The translations under genes and the position numbers were made by a program. The notes beneath the pieces were generated by a model. The model had not been told where the DNA came from, made no database searches, and was given only the letters and a program-made list of their open reading frames with translations. DNA of 64,000 nucleotides from Spongiivirga citrea (GTDB lineage: Bacteria > Bacteroidota > Bacteroidia > Flavobacteriales > Flavobacteriaceae): positions 1-64,000 of the forward strand of contig NZ_JAABOQ010000007.1 of NCBI RefSeq assembly GCF_010671565.1, given 5' to 3'. Below, one piece after another: positions 18,837 to 26,788 of the stretch. How positions within the stretch are numbered: the stretch's first letter is position 1; the number at the start of each line of letters is the position of its first letter.

Positions 18837-19487
18837 ATGAAAAATTCAATAATACATTTCATAATTACCTGTGTCGGCATTGGTTTGACCTTCGCCCAAA
18901 AGGCTGATCTCAAGTTGGATCGAAAAACACAAATTAAGAACAAAAACAAGCTAGAGATTCAACAAAAAAAGACCGCAATAGCATTCAATGAAGCAGATAT
19001 GTTTCAAATGTATTACCCAAAAGGAAAAAAAGATATTCAGGCTAAGAAAAAAGTAATCCTAAAAAGAATCAAGAAAGGTGACAAGCAGGCGGAACGTGAT
19101 TTGAAAGTTTTAAAAACCAAGGAGTCTGAACTTAATGCACGTTATAAAAAGGCACTTAAATTTTCTAAACTCAATGAGCAAATTTATTTGAAAATCGGAC
19201 CTATTCCTCCATGCCCTCGACCAAGAGATTGCGGAAACGACTGGCTACGAAACCTTGAAACCGTAATAGTTGCAACTTCTGTTAAGAACATCCGTATTGT
19301 CGCTGTAAACAAAGAAGGTCAAACAATTGGAATGCTCAAAAAGAATCATGACTTACACAACAAGGATATCGGATTCAAAACCTTTTCTTTTAACTGGAAA
19401 TCAAAAACGAAAGGACCTATTACCTTTAGAGTAAAGCGGATATTTAATAATGGCTTAAAGGAATCTTATGACCTTGTTGTTAAATAA
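18837..19487 (+). CDS. Exported protein of the PPCxxxxxCG family, member 3
   Basis: The 216-residue protein has a signal peptide (cleaved after LTFAQ). The mature N-terminal half is a Lys/Glu-rich helical region of about 100 residues. The motif GPIPPCPRPRDCG (about 121-133) is nearly identical to that of the 16827 protein and is followed by a beta-rich C-terminal domain (IRIVAVNKEGQTIGML). The helical region differs from the other two members. It lies 67 bp after the OmpA gene, and its stop overlaps the start of the CHAT gene by 20 bp. No known family is recognised. Confidence 0.65.
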   Translation: MKNSIIHFIITCVGIGLTFAQKADLKLDRKTQIKNKNKLEIQQKKTAIAFNEADMFQMYYPKGKKDIQAKKKVILKRIKKGDKQAERDLKVLKTKESELNARYKKALKFSKLNEQIYLKIGPIPPCPRPRDCGNDWLRNLETVIVATSVKNIRIVAVNKEGQTIGMLKKNHDLHNKDIGFKTFSFNWKSKTKGPITFRVKRIFNNGLKESYDLVVK

Positions 19488-22248
19488 CCTATATAGATTG
19501 TTGTTCCCAAAGCCCTTGAATATTCATCAAGGGCTTTGGGTGTTTTTTCTAGCCTTAATAGGAATAATGAATATCGGCTTAGCACAGGATAGTGGTTATC
19601 TTGAAAAAGCTGCTTCTTTTATATACAGTGATAAGGACTCCTCCCTATTTTACATCGAAAAACAGATCAATTTATTAAAAGGTAAAAACGAACCTTTAGA
19701 ACTTTTAGAAGCAATTACCTACAAAACATTTGTTGCCGGGTATTACTCAGATCTTACAACCTTAAAAAATACCATAGCTTTAGAAGCGGATATATACAAT
19801 AATTTATCAGACTCCTTATCAAATACACAAGAGGGTTTTGATATTGGATCTATGTTATTATATGACCAGGGAAAATATCATTATAAGCTAAATCAGTATG
19901 ACAAAGCGAGGGATGCTTTTTTTAAAATAATTGAACGTATAGAAAGTAACAATGATATTAGTATCAGGAAAGACCATAGCTTCCTCACTGTATCCAACAG
20001 TTACTTGGCCTTAATGTATATTGATGAATTAAAATATGAAGTAGCAGAAGAGTTTTACAACGAGAATCTTCGTCTACACAAATTAAATAATGATACCGAA
20101 ACGACTTTTTTAGAAACACAGAATCTACTTGCTGAGCTGAAACTGCTTCGAAACGAGAATTCAGAATCTATTCATTTAGCACGAAAATCAGTTAATCGCT
20201 ATGAAGAAATAGGTCCCGAAAAACAACTTAATAGTTATATCAGCACATCACAACTTTTAATAGACAACTATCTTGAAATTGAGCAACTTGATAGTGCCCA
20301 ATATTTCATAAACCAAACAAAACCATATCTAGAAAAAAGAAAGCGTTTTGCAAATAGTTTCAATCGTTTACAAGCCGATCTCTACATCAAACAAAAAGCG
20401 TATGACAAAGCGGAAAATGAGTATTTGCAGATCCTTACCAATTTAGAATCTACGGGGAATCACTTCGAGAAAATTCGCATTTACCTGCGACTAGGAAAGC
20501 TCTATACCTTAAAAGAAGATAACGAAGCTGCCCGAGAAATATATGGCAAGGGACTTTCACTAATTAATGACGAAGAATTAAGAGGCAGTAATTATCTCAT
20601 TAAAAAGATTGAGTTACTAAGTGAATCAAACCAACTACTCTCTAAAGAAGGAGAAAATGAAAAATTAGAGCTGGCAGTTAAGCAAGGCCAAGAACTTGTC
20701 AAGACTATTGATTTATTAAAACTATCATTTATTAATGATAGCGACAAACAGAACCTCATCAACGCATCAATTAGTGGTATTGAATATAGTCTGGATGCAT
20801 TGAACAAACTATATGCTAAACAAGAAAATGACAACCATCTTGAAGCTGCGTTTCAATTAATTGAAAATTCAAAGAACAGTATCTTGCTAGATGCACTTAC
20901 ACGAAATAAAGCATCAAGTTTTTCTGGTATTCCGGAAGACATGCTCGAAGAAGAAAAACGACTTCGGGTAACCATTAATAATCTGCAAAAAGAAAAATCT
21001 GAAGAAAGTAAAGCGGAACTGTTTAAAGTAAAAAATGACTACAATAACCTAATCGAATTATTTGAGAGTGATTATCCTAAGTATTATCAGTTGAAATACG
21101 CAAAAAATATTCCTTCAGTCAAGGAACTACAAAATGAACTAGATAATAATACGTTATTTCTCAACTTTTTTTCCGGCAACAACACTATGCACATTGTATC
21201 AGTTTCTAAAGAGAAAAAACGACTTACCACTATTGAGAATTCAGAAAATTTAAGCAATCAAATTATAGCGCTTACCAAGCTATTAAGTGACCCTAAATCG
21301 GATATAAAGGAATTGAATGTTATTTCTACCAAACTATACGAGCAACTTTTAAAACCCGTAATACAGGATAAGTATATTAACATCATTATTGCTGCAGATG
21401 GCGTTTTACACTATTTGCCATTCGAAGCCTTGTTTAATGGCGGCAACTATGTTGTTGACCAATATATATGTAGTTATGTAAACTCGGCATCTTTATTATC
21501 AGAATTGAAATCAAAACCTACCATTAAAAAGAATAAGCTTCTAGCCTTTGCTCCCCGTTTTTCGAAGAAATCAAATGACAGTCAACTCCAACCATTACCA
21601 AATAACGAGAAAGAAGCAAATACCATTGCTGGATATTTTAGAGGCTCTATTTTTAAAGGAGAACAAGCAAGTAAAGCCAGTTTTGCTGATAATTTAGAAT
21701 CTTACAACATTCTTCATCTAGCCACGCATGCTATTGTTGATAATGAAACCCCGGAATATTCATATCTCGCATTTACTGAAGACGACACAGAAGATTCATT
21801 TTTATATGTAAACGATTTGTACGCAACCAATATGAATGCGAAGCTAATAACCTTAAGCGCCTGCGAAACTGGACTTGGAAAACTGCAAAAAGGAGAAGGA
21901 ATGATCAGTTTATCGAGAGCTTTTTTCTATGCGGGAGCGTCGAGTATCGCTCATACGTTATGGAAAGCAAATGACAATTCTTCATCACAAATTATGCAAG
22001 GGTTTTATGAGGAGTTATCTGAAGGAAAACCAAAAAATGAGGCCTTGCGCAATGCAAAACTCAATTTTATTAATGCCAATAGCGATAACAACTTATCGCA
22101 CCCCTACTATTGGGCGGGTTTTGTAATTAGTGGTGATACTACTCCTGTTACTTCGTCAAATAAAAAATGGGCTTGGTTCTTAGTGGTATTAGTTCCCGTT
22201 TTTCTAGTAATCAGCAGCAATAAACGCAGAAGAAATAATGCTGCTTAG
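19468..22248 (+). CDS. Exported TPR-CHAT caspase-like protein
   Basis: The 926-residue protein has an N-terminal signal-like hydrophobic segment (about 23-40, ending NIGLAQ), TPR-rich helical repeats (about 60-560), and a C-terminal CHAT domain with the catalytic dyad His754 (LHLATHA) and Cys799 (LSACETG). It ends in one membrane segment (about 902-920) and a basic KRRR tail, which should place the CHAT domain in the periplasm with the tail inside the cell. CHAT proteins are caspase-like proteases, but the substrate is unknown. The ATG overlaps the upstream gene, and a terminator-like hairpin lies within codons 13-24. The gene ends head-on against the anti-sigma gene with a 4-bp overlap. Confidence 0.85.
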   Translation: MTLLLNNLYRLLFPKPLNIHQGLWVFFLALIGIMNIGLAQDSGYLEKAASFIYSDKDSSLFYIEKQINLLKGKNEPLELLEAITYKTFVAGYYSDLTTLKNTIALEADIYNNLSDSLSNTQEGFDIGSMLLYDQGKYHYKLNQYDKARDAFFKIIERIESNNDISIRKDHSFLTVSNSYLALMYIDELKYEVAEEFYNENLRLHKLNNDTETTFLETQNLLAELKLLRNENSESIHLARKSVNRYEEIGPEKQLNSYISTSQLLIDNYLEIEQLDSAQYFINQTKPYLEKRKRFANSFNRLQADLYIKQKAYDKAENEYLQILTNLESTGNHFEKIRIYLRLGKLYTLKEDNEAAREIYGKGLSLINDEELRGSNYLIKKIELLSESNQLLSKEGENEKLELAVKQGQELVKTIDLLKLSFINDSDKQNLINASISGIEYSLDALNKLYAKQENDNHLEAAFQLIENSKNSILLDALTRNKASSFSGIPEDMLEEEKRLRVTINNLQKEKSEESKAELFKVKNDYNNLIELFESDYPKYYQLKYAKNIPSVKELQNELDNNTLFLNFFSGNNTMHIVSVSKEKKRLTTIENSENLSNQIIALTKLLSDPKSDIKELNVISTKLYEQLLKPVIQDKYINIIIAADGVLHYLPFEALFNGGNYVVDQYICSYVNSASLLSELKSKPTIKKNKLLAFAPRFSKKSNDSQLQPLPNNEKEANTIAGYFRGSIFKGEQASKASFADNLESYNILHLATHAIVDNETPEYSYLAFTEDDTEDSFLYVNDLYATNMNAKLITLSACETGLGKLQKGEGMISLSRAFFYAGASSIAHTLWKANDNSSSQIMQGFYEELSEGKPKNEALRNAKLNFINANSDNNLSHPYYWAGFVISGDTTPVTSSNKKWAWFLVVLVPVFLVISSNKRRRNNAA
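19506..19548 (+). terminator. Intrinsic terminator or attenuator inside the CHAT gene start
   Basis: A perfect 14-bp stem (CCCAAAGCCCTTGA 19506-19519 and its complement 19527-19540) with a 7-nt loop is followed by TGTTTTTT. It follows the 18837 gene by 18 bp but lies inside codons 13-24 of the CHAT frame, before the signal peptide core, so read-through is needed for CHAT expression. Confidence 0.8.
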
Positions 22249-22970
22249 TCTAAAGCTTTCAATAATTGAATAGCGGCTTCCTTTTTGTAGGTATTCTTCT
22301 GTTCTATTTCTGTCAGTATCTTTTTTGCATTATTAACATCTTCTTGTTTTAAATAGGAAAGAGCTAAATACCAACGCGATTCTTGTGTAAATTCCTCGTG
22401 GGTTTTTACGACTTTATTAAAAGCTAGAATGGCATTTTCATATTCACTATTTGCCAAATAAGCCTGACCGATATAGAAATCAATATTTTTTGCGTCTTTA
22501 TCTTCTTTTAACTGATTAAAATAATTAATTGCTCCAGGGTAATCACCCCCTTCATAAGCTTCAAATGCGCTACGTTCGATTGATTCTTCTCCGCCACTTC
22601 GGGTTATTGAATACACGGTATTAGGATACATCTCGTAATATTCATCGTATAGCGACGTACCATCAGGTTGGATATTGGTCCCAATATAAATTCCTAAAGA
22701 AAATAACAATGCGATAGCAGCTGCAATTGGTAACCACTTTCTTTTTGAAGCCTTTGTGCCATCTATAATGTCTCGATCCTTTTCATATTGCTCCAGTAGG
22801 TTTTTTTTATCTTCCCGTTCCGATAATTTAATGGCTTTTTGAACATCTTGCTGCAACTCAAACTCTGCCTTAAAATCAGCATCTGTTTCTAAAAGCGAGT
22901 TCAGTTCTTGCTGCTCATTGGGGTTTAATTCGCCAGAAAAATATTTTTCTATTAAAAGTTCGTTATCCAT
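22245..22970 (-). CDS. TPR-containing anti-sigma-like membrane protein
   Basis: The 241-residue protein has a cytoplasmic helical head with FSGELNPNEQQELNSLL (about 11-27), which resembles the zinc-free anti-sigma head of Bacteroidota, then a membrane segment (about 79-97) and a periplasmic region with two to three TPR-like repeats (about 125-235). It lies 2 bp downstream of the ECF sigma gene on the same strand and is presumably its anti-sigma. Its stop overlaps that of the convergent CHAT gene. TPR domains on both the CHAT protein and this one suggest a shared ligand or interaction, which is an inference. Confidence 0.7.
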   Translation of the reverse strand: MDNELLIEKYFSGELNPNEQQELNSLLETDADFKAEFELQQDVQKAIKLSEREDKKNLLEQYEKDRDIIDGTKASKRKWLPIAAAIALLFSLGIYIGTNIQPDGTSLYDEYYEMYPNTVYSITRSGGEESIERSAFEAYEGGDYPGAINYFNQLKEDKDAKNIDFYIGQAYLANSEYENAILAFNKVVKTHEEFTQESRWYLALSYLKQEDVNNAKKILTEIEQKNTYKKEAAIQLLKALD

Positions 22971-22972
22971 TA

Positions 22973-23533
22973 CTATTGGGGGTTTATTTTATCCTTCAAT
23001 GATTTTAAACATCTTGATTTTTGGCTTTTAACCACATTTTTACTTGCATAATTTCCGACCTCCATGATCTCGTCAATGGTGAGCCCGCGATAATAAAACA
23101 ATGTCAAAATCTTTTGGCATTGTTCACCTAGTGCTGAAAAGAATTTTTTAAGCAGTAACTGACGTTCAGTTGGTGCCGTTGCATCAATTTCAAAATCATT
23201 AATATCGACTTCTTCTTTTACCACATTCATCACTTTTTCTGATCGGATGGTTTTATTGTTTTTTCGCATTTTATCCATAATCATAAACTTGCCTATGCTA
23301 AATAAATAGGTGCTTATGGTGCTGGTAAATTGCTTGATCTTTCCACTAACAATATTTTCATGAAATACGATATAAGCATCTTGATAAATATCAATTACCT
23401 CATCATCGGTAAGCTCATAGCGCTTTGCATACAAGATGAACTTTTCTCTATTGTCTTCATACACTTTTTTAAAGGCCAGTTCAGAGCCATTTTTAAGTGC
23501 ACTAAAAAGATCTTGGTTCGCTAGATCATTCAT
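22973..23533 (-). CDS. ECF-type RNA polymerase sigma factor
   Basis: The 186-residue protein has the two core sigma domains. Region 2 covers about 20-90 (VIDIYQDAYIVFHENIVSGKI) and region 4 about 125-180 (LGEQCQKILTLFYYRGLTIDEI, ending in a helix-turn-helix). The linker is acidic. ECF sigma factors recruit RNA polymerase to alternative promoters and are usually held by a cognate anti-sigma, here probably the next gene, 2 bp downstream. It lies divergent from the 23642 gene, which has candidate promoter P2. No copy of the P motif in the right orientation precedes the sigma gene, so autoregulation is not evident. Confidence 0.9.
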   Translation of the reverse strand: MNDLANQDLFSALKNGSELAFKKVYEDNREKFILYAKRYELTDDEVIDIYQDAYIVFHENIVSGKIKQFTSTISTYLFSIGKFMIMDKMRKNNKTIRSEKVMNVVKEEVDINDFEIDATAPTERQLLLKKFFSALGEQCQKILTLFYYRGLTIDEIMEVGNYASKNVVKSQKSRCLKSLKDKINPQ

Positions 23534-23586
23534 TAATGGTTAGTGGGATAAAAAGTAAACACTTAAAGATAAAAATTTTAGAATGA

Positions 23587-23619
23587 TGTTAACCTTTCAT
23601 AGGTGTTTAACATTAAATA
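23587..23619 (+). promoter_or_regulatory. Candidate ECF promoter P2
   Basis: TGTTAACCTTTCAT at 23587-23600 (identical to P1 over 14 bp) and CATTAAATA at 23611, 31 bp before the ATG at 23642. Confidence 0.6.
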
Positions 23620-23641
23620 CTGAACATTAAAAACGTGAATT

Positions 23642-24265
23642 ATGAAAACTATTTTTTTAGGGATTTCGCTCTTTGTATCATTTATAGCGCATGGACAGAT
23701 TGTACTAGACGATTTTTCTACAGGACCGATGAGCCAAAAAAAGCACAGCACGATAGCTGAATCCAAATTGACTCAATCCGGGAGTAACATTCTTAATAAT
23801 CAACGAGATATTTTGGTCAAGATTAAAAAGAATGATGACAAACAGTTGATACTGTCAAAAATTGAAAAGGGACGTATGGTCATTAGTATGGGTTATAACA
23901 TTACTGGAGCAATCGAACTTCGATATGGTTATGACCGAACAAAACCTTTGAATCTTAACCTTAGTAAATACAAATCATTAAACATTGAATATGAAGCTAA
24001 AAGCAATTTTGGAAGAGTATATACAAGTATGTTTAGCAACGGACCGAATAGAGCTTTTTGGCGAGGTGGAGGAAACAGAACATTATTTGAAGGAAAAGAA
24101 CGTGGCTTCACTCTTAAAATCCCATTGGTTGAACTTCAAAAAGCACAAGACAATAAGAATACAAACGCTTTCACAATAAAAGATGTAGATCATATTAAAA
24201 TTCAATTTCTGGCACAGAACAAGCGAGGCTTAAACTTTACTATCAAGAATATATACTTTGAATAA
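23642..24265 (+). CDS. Exported DDFxTG-family protein, copy A
   Basis: The 207-residue protein has a signal peptide (cleaved after AHGQ). The mature part begins IVLDDFSTG and continues with beta-strands ending NIYFE. It is a paralogue of the next gene: both have the DDFxTG start, a YGYD segment, LNLxxYKxLxxEFEAKS-like blocks and a final I-K/N-I-W/Y-F-E strand. The pattern resembles galactose-binding-like sandwiches (CBM11/CIA30 type), but this is an inference from the DDF start and the sequence of strands. It has candidate ECF promoter P2 and is followed directly by copy B. Confidence 0.65.
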   Translation: MKTIFLGISLFVSFIAHGQIVLDDFSTGPMSQKKHSTIAESKLTQSGSNILNNQRDILVKIKKNDDKQLILSKIEKGRMVISMGYNITGAIELRYGYDRTKPLNLNLSKYKSLNIEYEAKSNFGRVYTSMFSNGPNRAFWRGGGNRTLFEGKERGFTLKIPLVELQKAQDNKNTNAFTIKDVDHIKIQFLAQNKRGLNFTIKNIYFE

Positions 24266-24281
24266 TCAGAATAAAACTAAC

Positions 24282-24884
24282 ATGATGAAAAAAATTATAA
24301 CAATAATCATTTTGCTAATAGCAGGAATTACGAATGCTCAACTAGTAGTTGACGATTTTAAAACAGGAACCATTAATAAAAAAACCTACACTACTGGATC
24401 TGGAATTGTCAGTACACAAAAAGGTAATGGCATTGTAAAAGGCATACGAAGTATTAATGCCAAAATACGGCAAAACCCAAATGATCACGGAATGGAATTA
24501 TCGATAAAAAATGGGCTATTAACTATGTCCTACGGCTACGATACTCGTGGAACAACCTTCGTTAATTATGGAGTAGACAAAAACGGCGAAAACATGCCGA
24601 TGAACCTCAACTTAAAGGATTACAAAACACTTAAAGTTGAATTTGAAGCCAAGAGTACAATCAACGGAATTAATATTAATATGTTTACTGGCAATAGATA
24701 TGCGGCATATGGCGATCACGTCAGAGCCCGTGAAGGAAAATTTGTAAAAGAGATTCCGCTAAAAGATTTGAGGCCTACACATAAAGACTTCACTTTAAGT
24801 GATATCGACTACATCCGTTTTCAGTTTGACAGCCGCAGCAAGACAGGCTGTAATATGGCCATCAATAAAATCTGGTTTGAGTAG
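24282..24884 (+). CDS. Exported DDFxTG-family protein, copy B
   Basis: I start this 200-residue protein at the ATG at 24282 (or 24285), because the in-frame TTG at 24258 adds only residues before the signal peptide (MMKKIITIIILLIAGITNAQ). The mature protein starts LVVDDFKTG and ends NKIWFE, and it aligns with copy A along its whole length. The gap to copy A's stop is 16 bp, so the two are cotranscribed, and a terminator follows at 24910-24938. The function is unknown; a carbohydrate- or ligand-binding sandwich is possible. Confidence 0.65.
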   Translation: MMKKIITIIILLIAGITNAQLVVDDFKTGTINKKTYTTGSGIVSTQKGNGIVKGIRSINAKIRQNPNDHGMELSIKNGLLTMSYGYDTRGTTFVNYGVDKNGENMPMNLNLKDYKTLKVEFEAKSTINGININMFTGNRYAAYGDHVRAREGKFVKEIPLKDLRPTHKDFTLSDIDYIRFQFDSRSKTGCNMAINKIWFE

Positions 24885-24909
24885 CTGTAACTACGAATCA
24901 TTTTAAAAG

Positions 24910-24938
24910 ACCGAAGCTATTTGTTTCGGTTTTTTTTG
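24910..24938 (+). terminator. Intrinsic terminator after the DDFxTG pair
   Basis: ACCGAA pairs with TTCGGT, followed by a run of eight T. It closes the 23642-24884 operon immediately before candidate promoter P3. Confidence 0.75.
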
Positions 24939-24944
24939 CTTTCA

Positions 24945-24976
24945 TGTTAACCTTTATATATGAACTGCATTAATAA
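24945..24976 (+). promoter_or_regulatory. Candidate ECF promoter P3
   Basis: TGTTAACCTTTATA at 24945 and CATTAATAA at 24968, 29 bp before the ATG at 24997. It lies directly behind the previous terminator. Confidence 0.6.
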
Positions 24977-24996
24977 GAAAACGTAAACTTTTAATC

Positions 24997-25551
24997 ATGA
25001 AAACAATTACAAAATTCACAGTCGCAAAACTATTCAGCTTAATAATTCTAGGCCTCTTGATTAGCTCAAGTACGCTTGTGAAAAATACTGAAAATAGTAT
25101 TGCTTTTGAAGACGCTTATGACAATTCAATCTGGACTGAACTTATGAAAGATCTTAACAGTGGAAAGTGCTATAAAATGGAAGCTACATCAAATAATGTT
25201 AAGAAAAAAAGCAGTAGCGAAGAGCATGCATTTACAACCTTTGGTCAAGCTGATGTAAAAAAAGTCAATAGCTCGACTATCGAGATGAAAAATGTAAAGA
25301 CCTATTTCAGTGATCGTGGTCTTTTTAGAGGAAGAACCACTAAAGAATCTTTTACAATTAGCTGCACTAGTCGTGCTTTTACCGTAAAAATCAAACAACA
25401 TGATTGGGGTAATAGAACTGAGACTTTAAGAGATGCTACAATTTTTAGAGGGGCTAACGGATTCTTTATTTCTGGAAACTATTATAACGGAAGAAAGCTC
25501 ACATTCGTAACCATCGCACTTTACAAACAAAAATGCTCAGGCCTTATTTAA
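24997..25551 (+). CDS. Exported GNY-family protein, copy A
   Basis: The 184-residue protein has an N-terminal hydrophobic segment with charged N-region (about 12-30) that could be a signal peptide. Paralogous to the next gene: both carry a Cys in a short motif (GKCYKM here, KFCYTV there), then a beta-rich body ending in F/I-x-I-S/T-GNY, a short loop, and IAL followed by Cys and Leu-Ile. The two Cys residues may form a disulfide that closes the domain. No known family is recognised. It is preceded by candidate ECF promoter P3 and followed by copy B after 31 bp. Confidence 0.6.
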   Translation: MKTITKFTVAKLFSLIILGLLISSSTLVKNTENSIAFEDAYDNSIWTELMKDLNSGKCYKMEATSNNVKKKSSSEEHAFTTFGQADVKKVNSSTIEMKNVKTYFSDRGLFRGRTTKESFTISCTSRAFTVKIKQHDWGNRTETLRDATIFRGANGFFISGNYYNGRKLTFVTIALYKQKCSGLI

Positions 25552-25582
25552 TTAATCACACTAATAACAAAAACGTATAATT

Positions 25583-26158
25583 ATGAAAAATTTCATTACC
25601 ATTTGCTTAATGTTACTATTTACCATAAGCATTGTTAACGCTCAAATTAGAAGGGATATCAAGCTCCCTAAAAAGACACCTATTACTAAGTATGATTTAA
25701 ACAATAATTTGGATCTGGAAAAAATCAAAAATCATATTAAGTCAAATAAATTTTGCTACACGGTCAATGTGTCTTCTACCGCTATTTTTGCTCCAAAATA
25801 TCCTAACCCGGTAAAAGCTGTTGATGCCTATTACACAAGTACAAAATACTTAAAAGTAGAACGTTCGTATCTGCGTACAAACGGGCTTTTGCTGCGAAGT
25901 GATAAGACCTTTAACCGCAGCCAAGGAAATAACTATGAAGTCCTGATATACCCCGATCGGCGTAACCCTAAACTGGTTAACAAAAATCAGGTTAAGCTTA
26001 CTTGGCGTATTCCCGAATCTCAATTACGCACATTTAATCTCAAAAATGTATCTGTTCAATATAAACCACATGGTATTCTTATAACCGGTAATTATGAAGT
26101 TGACGGAATTGTCTTTGGTGTAAGTATAGCCCTGGTACCAACTACTTGTTTGATCTAA
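25583..26158 (+). CDS. Exported GNY-family protein, copy B
   Basis: The 191-residue protein has a signal peptide (cleaved near IVNAQ). After a basic, Lys-rich linker (IRRDIKLPKKTPITK) the body is beta-rich and ends GILITGNYEVDGIVFGVSIAL and TTCLI, matching copy A. It lies 31 bp downstream of copy A and has a -10-like CACTAATAA but no TGTTAACC block at the correct distance, so it is likely read from P3. The mature domain is of unknown function. Confidence 0.6.
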   Translation: MKNFITICLMLLFTISIVNAQIRRDIKLPKKTPITKYDLNNNLDLEKIKNHIKSNKFCYTVNVSSTAIFAPKYPNPVKAVDAYYTSTKYLKVERSYLRTNGLLLRSDKTFNRSQGNNYEVLIYPDRRNPKLVNKNQVKLTWRIPESQLRTFNLKNVSVQYKPHGILITGNYEVDGIVFGVSIALVPTTCLI

Positions 26159-26178
26159 TAAAATGGTACACTTTACTT

Positions 26179-26207
26179 AAGAACCGGATTCTACGTTCGG
26201 TTTTTTT
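26179..26207 (+). terminator. Intrinsic terminator after the GNY pair
   Basis: AACCG and CGGTT pair around an 11-nt loop with a GAAC/GTTC alternative, followed by seven T. It lies directly before promoter P4. Confidence 0.65.
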
Positions 26208-26215
26208 ATGGCTTT

Positions 26216-26247
26216 TGTTAACCTTTTATCACCTATAACATAAATAA
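26216..26247 (+). promoter_or_regulatory. Candidate ECF promoter P4
   Basis: TGTTAACCTTTTAT at 26216 and CATAAATAA at 26239, 32 bp before the ATG at 26271. One mismatch from the consensus -10 element. Confidence 0.6.
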
Positions 26248-26270
26248 GTAAATCATTAAAATGACAAATC

Positions 26271-26741
26271 ATGAAAACAAAACACACACAAATTAAAAAG
26301 AGTCTAATAGTAGTAATCGGTTTACTTTTTATGTTACCAACCGCCATATTGAACGCCCAAGATTGTAGGGTTGTTGAAGCCATTGGAAATGGCACTAAAG
26401 AATTAATTCTGCGACAACTAAATGACAAGACAAGAGGCGAAGTTTACAAAATTAGCAGAAGAAAAAAGTTAATCATAAATAAAGTAGAAACTATTGGTTT
26501 TAAAGGCTGTAGAGTTACCGTTGTTGCTCATGTAACCCTAAAAAGAAAAATCCGACGCGATGCAAAAGGAAGAGTGACTATTTCTGGAACAGTATCAGAA
26601 TTTAACCGAAATAGAATTTGCTTCAATAATACTAAAGTCGATAAAATAAGACTTAGTAATACATTTCGAATTGGTGAGGGTTTCTACAAATGGATCGCAA
26701 ATAAAGTCCTACCAAATAACAGATGCTACTCTGTTAGATGA
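26271..26741 (+). CDS. Exported basic protein of unknown function
   Basis: The 156-residue protein has a signal peptide (MKTKHTQIKKSLIVVIGLLFML to NAQ). The mature protein starts DCRVVEAIG and is rich in Arg and Lys (RKIRRDAKGRVTISG), with four Cys (about residues 32, 79, 118 and 152). Its beta-strand pattern and even spacing of Cys suggest a compact disulfide-bonded domain. I do not recognise a family. It has its own candidate ECF promoter P4 and its own terminator, so it forms a single-gene unit. Confidence 0.6.
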   Translation: MKTKHTQIKKSLIVVIGLLFMLPTAILNAQDCRVVEAIGNGTKELILRQLNDKTRGEVYKISRRKKLIINKVETIGFKGCRVTVVAHVTLKRKIRRDAKGRVTISGTVSEFNRNRICFNNTKVDKIRLSNTFRIGEGFYKWIANKVLPNNRCYSVR

Positions 26742-26749
26742 TTTAGAGG

Positions 26750-26779
26750 AAAAACCGAAGTAAAGACTTCGGTTTTTTT
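26750..26779 (+). terminator. Intrinsic terminator
   Basis: AAAAACCGAAGT and ACTTCGGTTTTTTT form a perfect stem with a 4-nt AAAG loop. It ends the 26271 transcript and is followed within 10 bp by promoter P5. Confidence 0.85.
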
Positions 26780-26788
26780 ATGTGTTGT

